Shown in pieces: positions 1-7,344 of a DNA stretch of 13,093 bases; position 1 is the first letter of the stretch, and each line of letters starts with the position of its first letter. A model generated the notes under the pieces. It made no database searches. It was not told where the DNA came from and saw only the letters and a program-made list of their open reading frames with translations. The DNA lies in NCBI GenBank assembly GCA_017624795.1, contig JAGAMJ010000111.1, forward strand, positions 1 through 13,093, given 5' to 3'. The stretch comes from Clostridia bacterium. GTDB taxonomy: Bacteria > Bacillota > Clostridia > Oscillospirales > CAG-272. The position numbers and the translations under genes were made by a program.

Positions 1-887
1 ATCTCGCTGAGGAAATCGCAGATGAGATCCATGCTTTCCTTCGAGAAATCAAAGCCATACGCCTCGTCGCAGCCGACGTGGAAGTATTGACCGCTGCCGC
101 ACAGCTCGCACAATTCTTCTCGGATGCTGCGAAGCAACGCCCGAACCTTGGGCTTTTTGATGTCCCAGCACCAGCCGTCCTCACTGAAATAGGTTTGAAG
201 TCGGGGATCCTGATCAAGGACGACGTGCTTTCCAAAGCCCACGCGGCTTGCCGAGGCGTGGCCCCAGTGATTGAACATCGGCACGATCTCAATGCCAAGG
301 TCGTTAGCTTGCTTCACAATGGGCTTGATCTGCTCCTTGGTGAAGGCGTGGCTCCAAGCAAGCTCCTTCATGCAGTCATATTGCAGCATGCCCCAAAATT
401 CCAGTACGACGTGCGTGTATTTGAGGGCACCGCACAGGCGCACAAAGCGCTCCACCTCCCAGATCTCGGTTTCGGGGAAGATGCAGAAATGCACCATTCT
501 GTTTGCGATCAGTGCGCTTTCCCGCAACTCGCAGCAATCAATGCACGCCACGGAAGTGCCGTCGCACTCAACGAGCTTGATCTGATCCAGCAGCGTCATG
601 TAGCCGTGCAGCAGATCCTGCTCGCTTTGGGCGCAAATGCAAGCGCCGCTTGGCGTCACGTTGATGCTGTATGCGTGTCCGTCAAGAGAGAGCTGCTCGG
701 CATCGCCGATCATAAGAACGAATGCGTCGGTAGGGGTGAGTTGAAGTGTGGAAGACCGAAAGGAAAAATTGTGCCAGAATTCTTTTAAGATCTCTTTTTC
801 AAGGCACGGGTTTGCCGTTGCCGTTGCGGCTGCGGGAAGCACAAAGGTGCCGCCTGTTTTCTTTAAGCTTTGAGGGTTGAAGACCAT
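1..887 (-). CDS. GH20-type beta-N-acetylhexosaminidase, partial (C-terminus cut by window edge)
   Basis: This minus-strand gene starts at the ATG at 887-885 and runs off the left edge after 295 codons. A GGGAG ribosome site lies at 894-898, 6 bases upstream. The first ~125 residues look like the small alpha/beta domain that precedes the barrel in GH20 enzymes. From about residue 130 the pattern fits the GH20 TIM barrel: a segment around 178-211 (WSH, then KEQIKPIVKQANDLGIEIVP, then NHWGH), and an H270-V-G-C-D274-E275 motif matching the family's HxGxDE, where Asp and Glu are the catalytic pair. No signal peptide is visible, so the enzyme is probably cytoplasmic and would trim N-acetylhexosamine (GlcNAc or GalNAc) from imported oligosaccharides. 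The residue before the catalytic Asp is Cys, where Gly is common. It diverges from an AraC-family gene, the likely regulator. The family assignment comes from motifs only; the substrate is not deducible. Confidence 0.82.
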   Translation of the reverse strand, partial: MVFNPQSLKKTGGTFVLPAAATATANPCLEKEILKEFWHNFSFRSSTLQLTPTDAFVLMIGDAEQLSLDGHAYSINVTPSGACICAQSEQDLLHGYMTLLDQIKLVECDGTSVACIDCCELRESALIANRMVHFCIFPETEIWEVERFVRLCGALKYTHVVLEFWGMLQYDCMKELAWSHAFTKEQIKPIVKQANDLGIEIVPMFNHWGHASASRVGFGKHVVLDQDPRLQTYFSEDGWCWDIKKPKVRALLRSIREELCELCGSGQYFHVGCDEAYGFDFSKESMDLICDFLSE

Positions 888-938
888 AAAAAACTCCCGA
901 AAGGTTAATTTGAAGCAAAGAACGCCCCATTACCCCTT

Positions 939-967
939 ATTATAAGTAGTAAAAAGCATATTTTTAA
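939..967 (-). promoter_or_regulatory. Putative promoter of the GH20 gene
   Basis: Read on the minus strand, a perfect TATAAT -10 (939-944) is preceded after 17 bases by TTAAAA (962-967), a 4/6 match to the -35 consensus. The predicted transcript would have a leader of about 45 bases before the ATG at 887. It lies back to back with the AraC gene promoter, so an AraC-type protein bound between them could act on both. Confidence 0.55.
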
Positions 968-988
968 CCTATTTTTTGTTCACAAGGG

Positions 989-1017
989 TGGACTTTTTAA
1001 TCATAGTGTGTTAGAAT
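989..1017 (+). promoter_or_regulatory. Putative extended -10 promoter of the AraC-family gene
   Basis: TGGACT (989-994), a 17-base spacer, then TAGAAT (1012-1017), preceded by TGT, which makes an extended -10. Transcription would start near 1024, leaving only about 13 bases of leader, with the GGGGGTGA ribosome site at 1025-1032 right at the 5' end. Confidence 0.5.
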
Positions 1018-1036
1018 AAAAAAAGGGGGTGAGAAA

Positions 1037-1780
1037 ATGCTTTACAATTTTGACGGGCTTTCGTTCAACGTGCTGTCAGTCAGCCGCCTTGGGCAGCGAG
1101 CGGGATTTTTCAATGTAAAGAAGCGTCCCTTTGGTGCGATTTCTTACAAAATAGACGGAACGGGCGATTTTGTGATCAACGGCAAGCAAGTTTCGGTCAA
1201 GCCAAAAAGTATTCTCTATATTCCCGCTGATGCCGATTATCAGGTGCAGTATTCGTTCAACGATAGCATCGTGATCCACATCAGCGATTGCAACTATTTT
1301 GAGGGAGAGTGCATTTCGCTTGAAAATCATGTCGTGATCGAGCAGCTTTTCTTGAAGCTGCTGAACGCCTGGGAGCAAAATCGTTCGGTCAATCAGATCA
1401 AAGCGGGGCTTTACGATATTTTGTTCCGCGTTTCACAGCAAAAAAAAGAAGCCAAAAATGCCATTGTCGACCGTTGTATAGAATACATACAGGACCGTTT
1501 TACAGACACAGAGTTAAGCGTTCCGCAGGTGTGTCGGTACGCTTTTGTCAGCGTTTCAACCCTGCAACGGGCGTTTTCGGAGCATCTGGGCATCACGCCA
1601 AAGCAATACATCATCAAGCTGCGGCTGGAAAAGGCGATCGAGCTGTTGATAGAAGGAAAGCAAACGGTCAGGGACGTTGCCCTTTGCTGCGGCTTTTCGG
1701 ACGAAAAATTCTTTTCCAGATCCTTCAAGGAAAAATACGGCTATCCGCCGTCCAAGCTGCATAAAAACAGTATCGTATAA
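1037..1780 (+). CDS. AraC-family transcriptional regulator
   Basis: The 247-residue protein has the usual AraC/XylS layout. The N-terminal ~25-90 is a beta-rich, cupin-like sensor region. The C-terminal ~142-245 holds two helix-turn-helix motifs: a first around SVPQVCRYAFVSVSTLQRAF (161-180), and a second around the segment at 210-235 with DVALCCGFSDEKFFSRSFK and the family-typical GYPPSKLH ending. The start ATG at 1037 has GGGGGTGAG just upstream. The gene is divergent from the GH20 glycosidase, so it most likely senses a sugar or amino-sugar and controls that gene and perhaps its own; the ligand is inferred from context only. It ends at a hairpin shared with the convergent spoIVB. Confidence 0.9.
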   Translation: MLYNFDGLSFNVLSVSRLGQRAGFFNVKKRPFGAISYKIDGTGDFVINGKQVSVKPKSILYIPADADYQVQYSFNDSIVIHISDCNYFEGECISLENHVVIEQLFLKLLNAWEQNRSVNQIKAGLYDILFRVSQQKKEAKNAIVDRCIEYIQDRFTDTELSVPQVCRYAFVSVSTLQRAFSEHLGITPKQYIIKLRLEKAIELLIEGKQTVRDVALCCGFSDEKFFSRSFKEKYGYPPSKLHKNSIV

Positions 1781-1787
1781 AAAACAC

Positions 1788-1825
1788 GGGGACGGCTGCC
1801 GCAATTTTGCGACAGCCGCCCCTTT
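1788..1825. terminator. Two-way intrinsic terminator between the AraC-family gene and spoIVB
   Basis: A GC-rich hairpin with arms GGGGACGGCTG (1788-1798) and CAGCCGCCCC (1813-1822) closes over an AT-rich loop, with one A/C mismatch. On the plus strand it is followed by TTTCGTT. On the minus strand it is followed by the complement of the A-run at 1779-1784. It sits between two convergent stop codons (1780 and 1828), so it can serve both genes. Confidence 0.7.
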
Positions 1826-1827
1826 CG

Positions 1828-2859
1828 TTAATCCAACGCTACCGCCATATTTTCCAGCATATTCTCAATGAAGATGCCATATCCCGTGGTGGGATCGCCG
1901 ATCAGCACGTGTGTCACAGCCCCGACAAGGTGTCCGTCCTGAATGATCGGGGAGCCGGACATACCTTGAATGATGCCGCCCGTTTTTTCAAGCAGCGCCT
2001 TGTCGGTGATGTGCACAGTGAAGCACTTGTTGCCCTCGGCACTGCGTTGGATCGCCGAGATCTCGGCACTGTACTCTCTTGGCGTGTTGTCGTCGAGCGT
2101 GCACCACAGCGTCACGGCGCCGTCGTGCAGCTCATCGCGGTAAGCGATAGGCATCGCGCCCGCAGGTAGCGAGGGGCGCTCGGCAAAGGCGCCGAACACA
2201 CCGCAAGCCGTGTTTTGCGTCAAAGCGCCCGTTTTTCCTGCCGAAAGGTGACCTTTGAGCTCGCCCGGCGCGCCTGCCGCGCCTCGCTTCAAGCTGCCGA
2301 TGGTCACGCCCATCACGCTGCCGCGTGCCATAGGGATCAGCGTTCCGCTTTCCCCGTCGCAAATGCCGTGCCCAAGTCCGCCAAACAGATTTTGCTCGGT
2401 GACGAAGGTCACGGTGCCGATGCCCGCACCCGAATCGCGCACGAACAGTCCCGTTCGCAGTCTGCCGTCCCGATCGCAGGGCAAGGGTGTGAGCGTTACG
2501 CTTTGTTCCTTGCCGTCGCGCCGATAGAAAAGCGTCAGCGCACCGCTGCCGCTTTTTTCGATCGCTTCGGCAAGCTCGCTTGCGGTGCCGATCTTTTGTT
2601 CATTGATCTGATAGATGCAGTCGCCCGGTTTCAGCCCCGCCTCACGGGCGGGATTGTGCGACGCACCGCAGTATTCCACGTCGCAGTAGTCCACGACAAG
2701 AATGCCGTCTGTGAAGAACCGCACGCCGAAGGGAATCCCCCCGACAAGCAGCGTCGGGCGCTCATTTTCGCTTGCCGCGGTGGGCAGCAGCAGCGCCGTT
2801 ATCATGAGAAGGAAGGCAAGCAGAAAGCTGCACTTCCTTTTTATTTTTTTGAAATTCAT
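1828..2859 (-). CDS. spoIVB: SpoIVB serine peptidase (stage IV sporulation protein B, S55 family)
   Basis: SpoIVB is the forespore-made protease secreted into the space between the two membranes, where it triggers SpoIVFB-dependent activation of pro-sigma-K. This 343-residue copy has a hydrophobic N-terminal signal/anchor (~11-29). A PDZ domain spans roughly 40-125, with REAGLKPGD at its core. The peptidase domain follows. The catalytic triad can be read from family motifs: His164 in GLGHGICD, Asp286 in ITDKALL and Ser301 in QGMSGSPI. The Asp-Ser distance is 15 residues, as in Bacillus subtilis (D363/S378). The end around 314-334 (AVTHVLIGDPTTGYGIFIE) is diagnostic. It is shorter than the ~425-residue Bacillus protein, mostly before the PDZ domain. 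The start ATG at 2859 has GGGGGAT at 7 bases. Unlike the common recN-spoIVB-spo0A order, it stands alone here. Confidence 0.95.
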   Translation of the reverse strand: MNFKKIKRKCSFLLAFLLMITALLLPTAASENERPTLLVGGIPFGVRFFTDGILVVDYCDVEYCGASHNPAREAGLKPGDCIYQINEQKIGTASELAEAIEKSGSGALTLFYRRDGKEQSVTLTPLPCDRDGRLRTGLFVRDSGAGIGTVTFVTEQNLFGGLGHGICDGESGTLIPMARGSVMGVTIGSLKRGAAGAPGELKGHLSAGKTGALTQNTACGVFGAFAERPSLPAGAMPIAYRDELHDGAVTLWCTLDDNTPREYSAEISAIQRSAEGNKCFTVHITDKALLEKTGGIIQGMSGSPIIQDGHLVGAVTHVLIGDPTTGYGIFIENMLENMAVALD

Positions 2860-3029
2860 TTTTTATCCCCCAAAAAGTCGCTTGTTATTACTATTTGCAA
2901 GCTGTATTTGTTTCATCAATAACAATTAACTCTCTTGTTGCCATGATTTTAAGAAAGTCCGATTTTTCAGGTCGTTACGACACGCTTTTGAAGATGGAAA
3001 TTGTTTTTTGTAAAATTTCGGCACCTTTA

Positions 3030-3058
3030 TTGACAAAATTTTCGCTTTTTGTTATGAT
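3030..3058 (+). promoter_or_regulatory. Promoter of the marR-ABC exporter operon
   Basis: Consensus TTGACA (3030-3035), a 17-base spacer, then TATGAT (3053-3058) with TGT just before it (extended -10). The transcript should start near 3065, inside the palindrome described in the next entry. Confidence 0.8.
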
Positions 3059-3082
3059 ATAATTAGTTAGAAAACTAATTAT
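3059..3082. promoter_or_regulatory. Perfect 24-bp palindromic operator, probably bound by the MarR protein
   Basis: Two 10-base arms, ATAATTAGTT (3059-3068) and AACTAATTAT (3073-3082), are exact inverted repeats around AGAA. The element begins right after the -10 and covers the expected transcript start. MarR dimers bind AT-rich palindromes of about this size, often in their own promoters, so autorepression by steric block is the simplest reading. The binding protein is inferred from position. Confidence 0.75.
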
Positions 3083-3096
3083 TGGAGGGGAACGAT

Positions 3097-3573
3097 ATGA
3101 AGGAAAAACAAATGATGCCGCCCCCGCCCCCCGAGCGCGAGGAGCTGCGCGAGGTGCCGCAGGCACCCCGTATGATCATGGAGATCTCACGCCTGCTCCG
3201 TTTTCGGGTAAGACAGGGCGAGGACGAGGGCGTGATGGCGCAAAACACCGCCCGTATCGTGCTGTCGCATCTGGCGGTGCACGATGATCTCAATCAGTTG
3301 GATCTGGTCAAGCTGACGCGCCTCAAAGCGCCTACCGTCAGCGTGGTCTTGCGCCGCATGGAGCAAGAGGGGTACGTCAAGCGCACCCCCGACGCCAAGG
3401 ACCGCCGTGCGATGCGGGTGTCGCTGACCGAAAAGGGAAAAGAATTTGACCGCCGTCACCTTTCGCGCATTTCGACCAACGATCAAACCGCGATGCGGGG
3501 GATCGACGGCGAGGATCAGGAAACGCTGGTACGCTTGCTCTCGCATATCCGCGACAATCTCTTGGAAGGGTAA
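3097..3573 (+). CDS. MarR-family transcriptional repressor of the exporter operon
   Basis: This is a 158-residue regulator with a winged helix at about 50-120. The recognition helix region is LKAPTVSVVLRRMEQEGYV (77-95), followed by the wing with the MarR signature DAKDRRAMRVSLTEKG (99-114). The ATG at 3097 is preferred over an in-frame TTG at 3082, because GGAGGGG (3084-3090) is 6 bases before it and the TTG lies inside the palindrome. The N-terminus has a run of prolines (MMPPPPPE, 6-13) that is unusual for the family. It is first in an operon with two ABC half-transporters; the stop is 11 bases before the first of these. MarR-ABC-ABC sets commonly export drugs or bile-like compounds, and the repressor usually lets go on binding such a ligand. 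Confidence 0.92.
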   Translation: MKEKQMMPPPPPEREELREVPQAPRMIMEISRLLRFRVRQGEDEGVMAQNTARIVLSHLAVHDDLNQLDLVKLTRLKAPTVSVVLRRMEQEGYVKRTPDAKDRRAMRVSLTEKGKEFDRRHLSRISTNDQTAMRGIDGEDQETLVRLLSHIRDNLLEG

Positions 3574-3584
3574 GGTGACGCGTC

Positions 3585-5387
3585 TTGGGTAAACTGTTTC
3601 GGTATTTAAGGCCTTATTGGCTCTACGCCGTGGTGTCGCCGCTTCTGATGATCTTGGAGGTCACGGCGGATCTTTGCCTGCCGTACCTGATGTCCTTCAT
3701 CGTCAACTACGGCATCATCGGTGCCGACGTGACCGAGCATCGGGTGGCGTCTGCCATCATTGGCATTTTCTTTCCAAACGGTGGCTGTTCTTCTTTTCAA
3801 ATGATCCTGATCTTTGGCGTCTTGATGCTGCTGGTGGTGCTGATTGGCGGCTGCTTCGGCACACTGTGTGCCTACACGGCGGCAAGAGCGTCACAGGGCT
3901 TTGGGCACGATCTGCGCCGCGCCGCTTACGCTCGCGTGATGTCGCTGTCGATCGAGCAAGCCGATCGCTTCACCACGGGCTCGCTGGTCACACGAATGAC
4001 CAACGACATCGCCATGATCGTGGAGTTTATGGAAATGATCCTGCGCATGTTCGTCCGCGCGCCCTTCTTTATGATCGGCGGCACGATCTTTTTGCTGACG
4101 CTTGACGTCAAATTCGGCGTGGTGCTGCTTGCCTCGATCCCCGTGCTTGCGCTGACGCTGGGGCTGGTGCTTTCCCGTGCCGTGCCGCTGTTCGGTACAG
4201 TGCAAAAGCGGCTTGATCGCGTCAATTGCGTCGTGCAGGAAAACGTCAGTGGCGCGCGTGTCGTGAAGGCATACGTGCGCGAGGATTACGAATGTGAGCG
4301 CTTTCGTGACGCGAACGGGCAGCTGCGCGACGTCAACTATCGCGTGCATCGCCTGATGGCGATCATTCACCCCGTGATGATCGTGGTGCAAAACTTTGCC
4401 GTGATCGCCGTGATCCTGCTTGGCGGCAATAGCATCCGGGACGGCATTTCGGGTATGAGCACGGGTAACATTATGGCGGCGGTGACCTATACCGTTCAGG
4501 TGGTTTCTTCCATTATGATGATCACGATGATGTTCCAATCGGTCTCCCGCGCGCTCGCTTCTGCTGCCCGCGTGCGTGAGGTCATCGACTGTGAGCCCGT
4601 GATCGAGGGTGGAACGGGGGATGCCGCGCCTGCCGACGTGGCGATCGCCTTTCGCAACGTTTCCTTCCGTTATCCGGGGGCGGTGGGCGAGCCCGTGCTG
4701 CACGACGTCAATTTAGAGATCAAACGGGGTGAAACGCTTGCCATCGTGGGCGCTACGGGATCGGGCAAATCCTCTCTCGTGCGGCTGATCCCGCGCTTTT
4801 ACGACGCCACCTCAGGCGAGGTGCTGGTCAATGGCTTGTCGGTGAGGGAATACGATCTGACCAAATTGCGCCAAAAGATCGGCTTCGTGATGCAAAAAAG
4901 CGAGCTTTTTTCGGATACGGTCGCAAATAATATCCGCTGGGGGCGTAAGGACGCCGGCGATGATGAGATCAGGGCGGCGGCTGAAACCGCACAGGCAGAC
5001 GAGTTCATTTCGGGCTTTGCCGACGGATACGATACCTTCGTGGCGGAAAAGGGCGCGTCGCTGTCGGGTGGACAAAAGCAGCGCGTGTCGATCGCAAGAG
5101 CGCTTGCGCGGCGTCCTGAAATTCTGATCTTTGATGACGCTACATCCGCCCTGGACCTTGCCACCGAGGCAAAGCTTCGCAAGGCGTTGAACAAAGAAAT
5201 GAAGGACCGTACCGTGATCCTGATCGCACAGCGTATCGCGAGCGTGCGCGATGCGGATCGCATCGCCGTGATCGAGGACGGCACCGTTCGCCATTGTGCG
5301 CCGCACGACGTTTTGATGCAAACGTGTGAGGCGTACCGCGAGATCTACGCATCTCAAATGGAGAGGGGAGGTGCGGCAAATGAATAA
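3585..5387 (+). CDS. ABC exporter half-transporter, degenerate-site subunit (TM287/BmrC/LmrC-like)
   Basis: The 600-residue protein has an N-terminal six-helix exporter domain (~12-330) and a C-terminal ATPase domain (~350-590). ATPase motifs: Walker A GATGSGKSS (389-397), Q-loop Gln437, signature LSGGQ (493-497), Walker B ILIFDD (513-518), and the switch position at 549. Two catalytic residues deviate: the general base after Walker B is Asp518 instead of Glu, and the H-loop is Gln549 instead of His. This is the hallmark of the inactive-site half of heterodimeric exporters such as TM287/288. Its signature motif is intact and would complete the active site made by the partner. The start is TTG at 3585 with AAGGTGA 6 bases upstream; no ATG lies near that position. 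The gene overlaps its partner by 8 bases. The substrate is unknown; multidrug-type efflux is likely given the MarR gene. Confidence 0.93.
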   Translation: MGKLFRYLRPYWLYAVVSPLLMILEVTADLCLPYLMSFIVNYGIIGADVTEHRVASAIIGIFFPNGGCSSFQMILIFGVLMLLVVLIGGCFGTLCAYTAARASQGFGHDLRRAAYARVMSLSIEQADRFTTGSLVTRMTNDIAMIVEFMEMILRMFVRAPFFMIGGTIFLLTLDVKFGVVLLASIPVLALTLGLVLSRAVPLFGTVQKRLDRVNCVVQENVSGARVVKAYVREDYECERFRDANGQLRDVNYRVHRLMAIIHPVMIVVQNFAVIAVILLGGNSIRDGISGMSTGNIMAAVTYTVQVVSSIMMITMMFQSVSRALASAARVREVIDCEPVIEGGTGDAAPADVAIAFRNVSFRYPGAVGEPVLHDVNLEIKRGETLAIVGATGSGKSSLVRLIPRFYDATSGEVLVNGLSVREYDLTKLRQKIGFVMQKSELFSDTVANNIRWGRKDAGDDEIRAAAETAQADEFISGFADGYDTFVAEKGASLSGGQKQRVSIARALARRPEILIFDDATSALDLATEAKLRKALNKEMKDRTVILIAQRIASVRDADRIAVIEDGTVRHCAPHDVLMQTCEAYREIYASQMERGGAANE

Positions 5388-7344
5388 GGGCGCAGCAAAT
5401 GAAAGACGCTTGCCCATGCCGGGGCCCGGTGGCGGGGGGCGGCACAATATGAGCCGCGTGAACGGCGAAAAGCCCAAGCGCACGAAGGAAACGCTCGGCC
5501 GTCTTTTCAAATATATTGGCAAAAGTCGCTACGTTTTGATCGCTTTGCTTGTTATCACGCTTTTGATCGCGGGTATCGAGCTGACGGGCCCGTTGCTGCA
5601 AGGCAACGCGATCGACGCCATCGAGGCGGTGCGCTATAACGCCAAAACGGGCGAGCTTCTTTACAATTACGATGCCGACGCGATGAAAAATGTGCCCATA
5701 CGTACCGAGTATAAGGTGCATTTTTACGCCTCGGACTATATCGGCAGGGACGGTCACACCAACGGTATGCTGCCTAACCTGATCGCGATGGGCGTTTTGT
5801 TTGCCGTGTCGGCGGTGTTGAACTATTTTATGGGCATCGTGGCGGCAAAGCTGTCGCAGTATACGGTCTATACGATGCGTAACGAGCTGTTTGAAAAGAT
5901 CGCGCGGCTGCCCATCAAGTATACCGACACGCACAGACACGGCGATATCATGTCCCGCATCACCAACGACGTGGAAAACGTTTCCAATGCCGTGTCAAGC
6001 TCGATCACGCTGCTCTTTTCGGGGCTGCTGACCATCGTCGGGGCGCTTGTGATGATGCTGATTTTAAGCCCCATTATGACACTTGTTGCCATGATCACCA
6101 TTCCGCTGTCGATCCTTGCGTCAAGCAAGCTGACCAAATTTATGCGAAAATATTTTATTCGCCGTCAAAAGCTGCTTGGCGCGATGAACGGCACGGTCGA
6201 AGAAATGGTGACCTCCTATGGCACCGTGGTCGCCTACGGCAAGGAAAGTGACGCCGTCAAGGTGTTCGGCGCGTATAGCGCGGACTATCGCGATTGCTCG
6301 GTCAAGGCAAGAGTTTGGGGCTCAATTATGGGACCCGTTATGAACTTTTTGGGGAATTTGCAATACGTGCTGGTCGCGGCAACGGGCGGCGCGATGATTA
6401 TTTTCGGCGGCCCCGGTAACATTAGTATCGGCAATATTCAGTCCATGCTTTCCTACTCCAAAAATTTCACCCGTCCCATCAATCAGATCGCCAATCAGTA
6501 TTCGTCGATCCTGACCGCCCTTGCGGGCGCCGAGCGCATTTTTGAGATCATGGATGGCGCGGATGAGATCGACGAGGGCTGTGTTGATCTTGATATTGCC
6601 GAGATAAAGGGAAATATTTCCTTTCGTAATATTCATTTTTCCTACGTCGAAGGCGAGCCCGTGCTCAAAGGGCTTGATCTGGAAGTCGGCAAGGGAAAAA
6701 AGATCGCCATTGTTGGCGCAACGGGCTCGGGCAAGACGACCGTTGTCAATCTGCTTACGCGTTTTTACGAGCTGGATAGCGGTGAGATCTCCATTGACGG
6801 GATCAATATTACCGATATTCCAAAGGAAACGCTGCGGCGCTCCATCGCCATCGTTTTACAGGATACTGTACTCTTTCGGGATACGATCCGCAACAACATC
6901 AAATACGGCGCGCCAAACGCCGATGACGATGCGATCAGGCGCGCGGCGCATCACGCCAAGGCGGATATCTTTATCGAGCGTCTGCCCGATGGTTATGATA
7001 CGATGCTGACCGAGGGCGGCGGAAACCTGTCGCAGGGACAGCGCCAGCTGCTTGCGATCGCGCGTGCGGTGCTTGCCGATCCTAAAATTTTGATCTTGGA
7101 CGAGGCAACGTCTTCTGTCGATACCAGAACCGAGATGCACATTCAGCAGGCGATGGTCGCGCTGATGAGGGATCGCACCTCGCTCATTATCGCGCACCGT
7201 CTGTCGACGATACGTGACGCGGATACCATCGTCGTTTTGCGCGACGGCTTGATCGCAGAGGCGGGCGACCACGAAACGCTTCTTGCAAAGGGCGGAGAAT
7301 ACGCCAAGCTTTACAGCAATCAGTTTGCGGGGATCGCGACATGA
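5380..7344 (+). CDS. ABC exporter half-transporter, catalytic subunit (TM288/BmrD/LmrD-like)
   Basis: The 654-residue partner starts at ATG 5380, inside the last codons of the first half-transporter, with GGGGAGGTG at 5365-5373. It has a cytoplasmic N-terminus of ~40 residues rich in Gly and Pro (LPMPGPGGGGRH, 11-22) and an exporter domain (~45-385). A long loop between the first two membrane helices (~85-130) should lie outside the cell. The ATPase domain spans ~405-650: Walker A GATGSGKTT (446-454), Gln494, signature LSQGQ (550-554), Walker B LILDE (571-575) and His606. Glu575 and His606 are the standard catalytic residues, so this half carries the working ATP site. Its signature has Gln for the first Gly, as usual for this subunit type. 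The two halves are complementary, strong evidence for an obligate heterodimer. An ATGA overlap couples it to the next gene. Confidence 0.93.
   Translation: MNKGAANERRLPMPGPGGGGRHNMSRVNGEKPKRTKETLGRLFKYIGKSRYVLIALLVITLLIAGIELTGPLLQGNAIDAIEAVRYNAKTGELLYNYDADAMKNVPIRTEYKVHFYASDYIGRDGHTNGMLPNLIAMGVLFAVSAVLNYFMGIVAAKLSQYTVYTMRNELFEKIARLPIKYTDTHRHGDIMSRITNDVENVSNAVSSSITLLFSGLLTIVGALVMMLILSPIMTLVAMITIPLSILASSKLTKFMRKYFIRRQKLLGAMNGTVEEMVTSYGTVVAYGKESDAVKVFGAYSADYRDCSVKARVWGSIMGPVMNFLGNLQYVLVAATGGAMIIFGGPGNISIGNIQSMLSYSKNFTRPINQIANQYSSILTALAGAERIFEIMDGADEIDEGCVDLDIAEIKGNISFRNIHFSYVEGEPVLKGLDLEVGKGKKIAIVGATGSGKTTVVNLLTRFYELDSGEISIDGINITDIPKETLRRSIAIVLQDTVLFRDTIRNNIKYGAPNADDDAIRRAAHHAKADIFIERLPDGYDTMLTEGGGNLSQGQRQLLAIARAVLADPKILILDEATSSVDTRTEMHIQQAMVALMRDRTSLIIAHRLSTIRDADTIVVLRDGLIAEAGDHETLLAKGGEYAKLYSNQFAGIAT

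Noticed and set aside
78..788. Plus-strand open frame of 236 codons at the left end
   Set aside because: It is antisense to the GH20-type gene, whose translation matches family motifs; the plus frame shows no domain and no ribosome site.
2215..2922. Plus-strand open frame opposite spoIVB
   Set aside because: spoIVB is identified with its full catalytic triad; the antisense frame is low in complexity and lacks a ribosome site.
2891..2944. 17-residue minus-strand frame upstream of spoIVB
   Set aside because: It has an ATG and stop but no ribosome site and AT-rich chance-like sequence; too little to call a gene.
3891..4703. Minus-strand open frame opposite the first ABC half-transporter
   Set aside because: A shadow of the ABC gene, with an extreme His/Arg/Asp composition.
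5140..5940. Minus-strand open frame across the junction of the two ABC genes
   Set aside because: Antisense to two well-supported overlapping genes; no motif or ribosome site.
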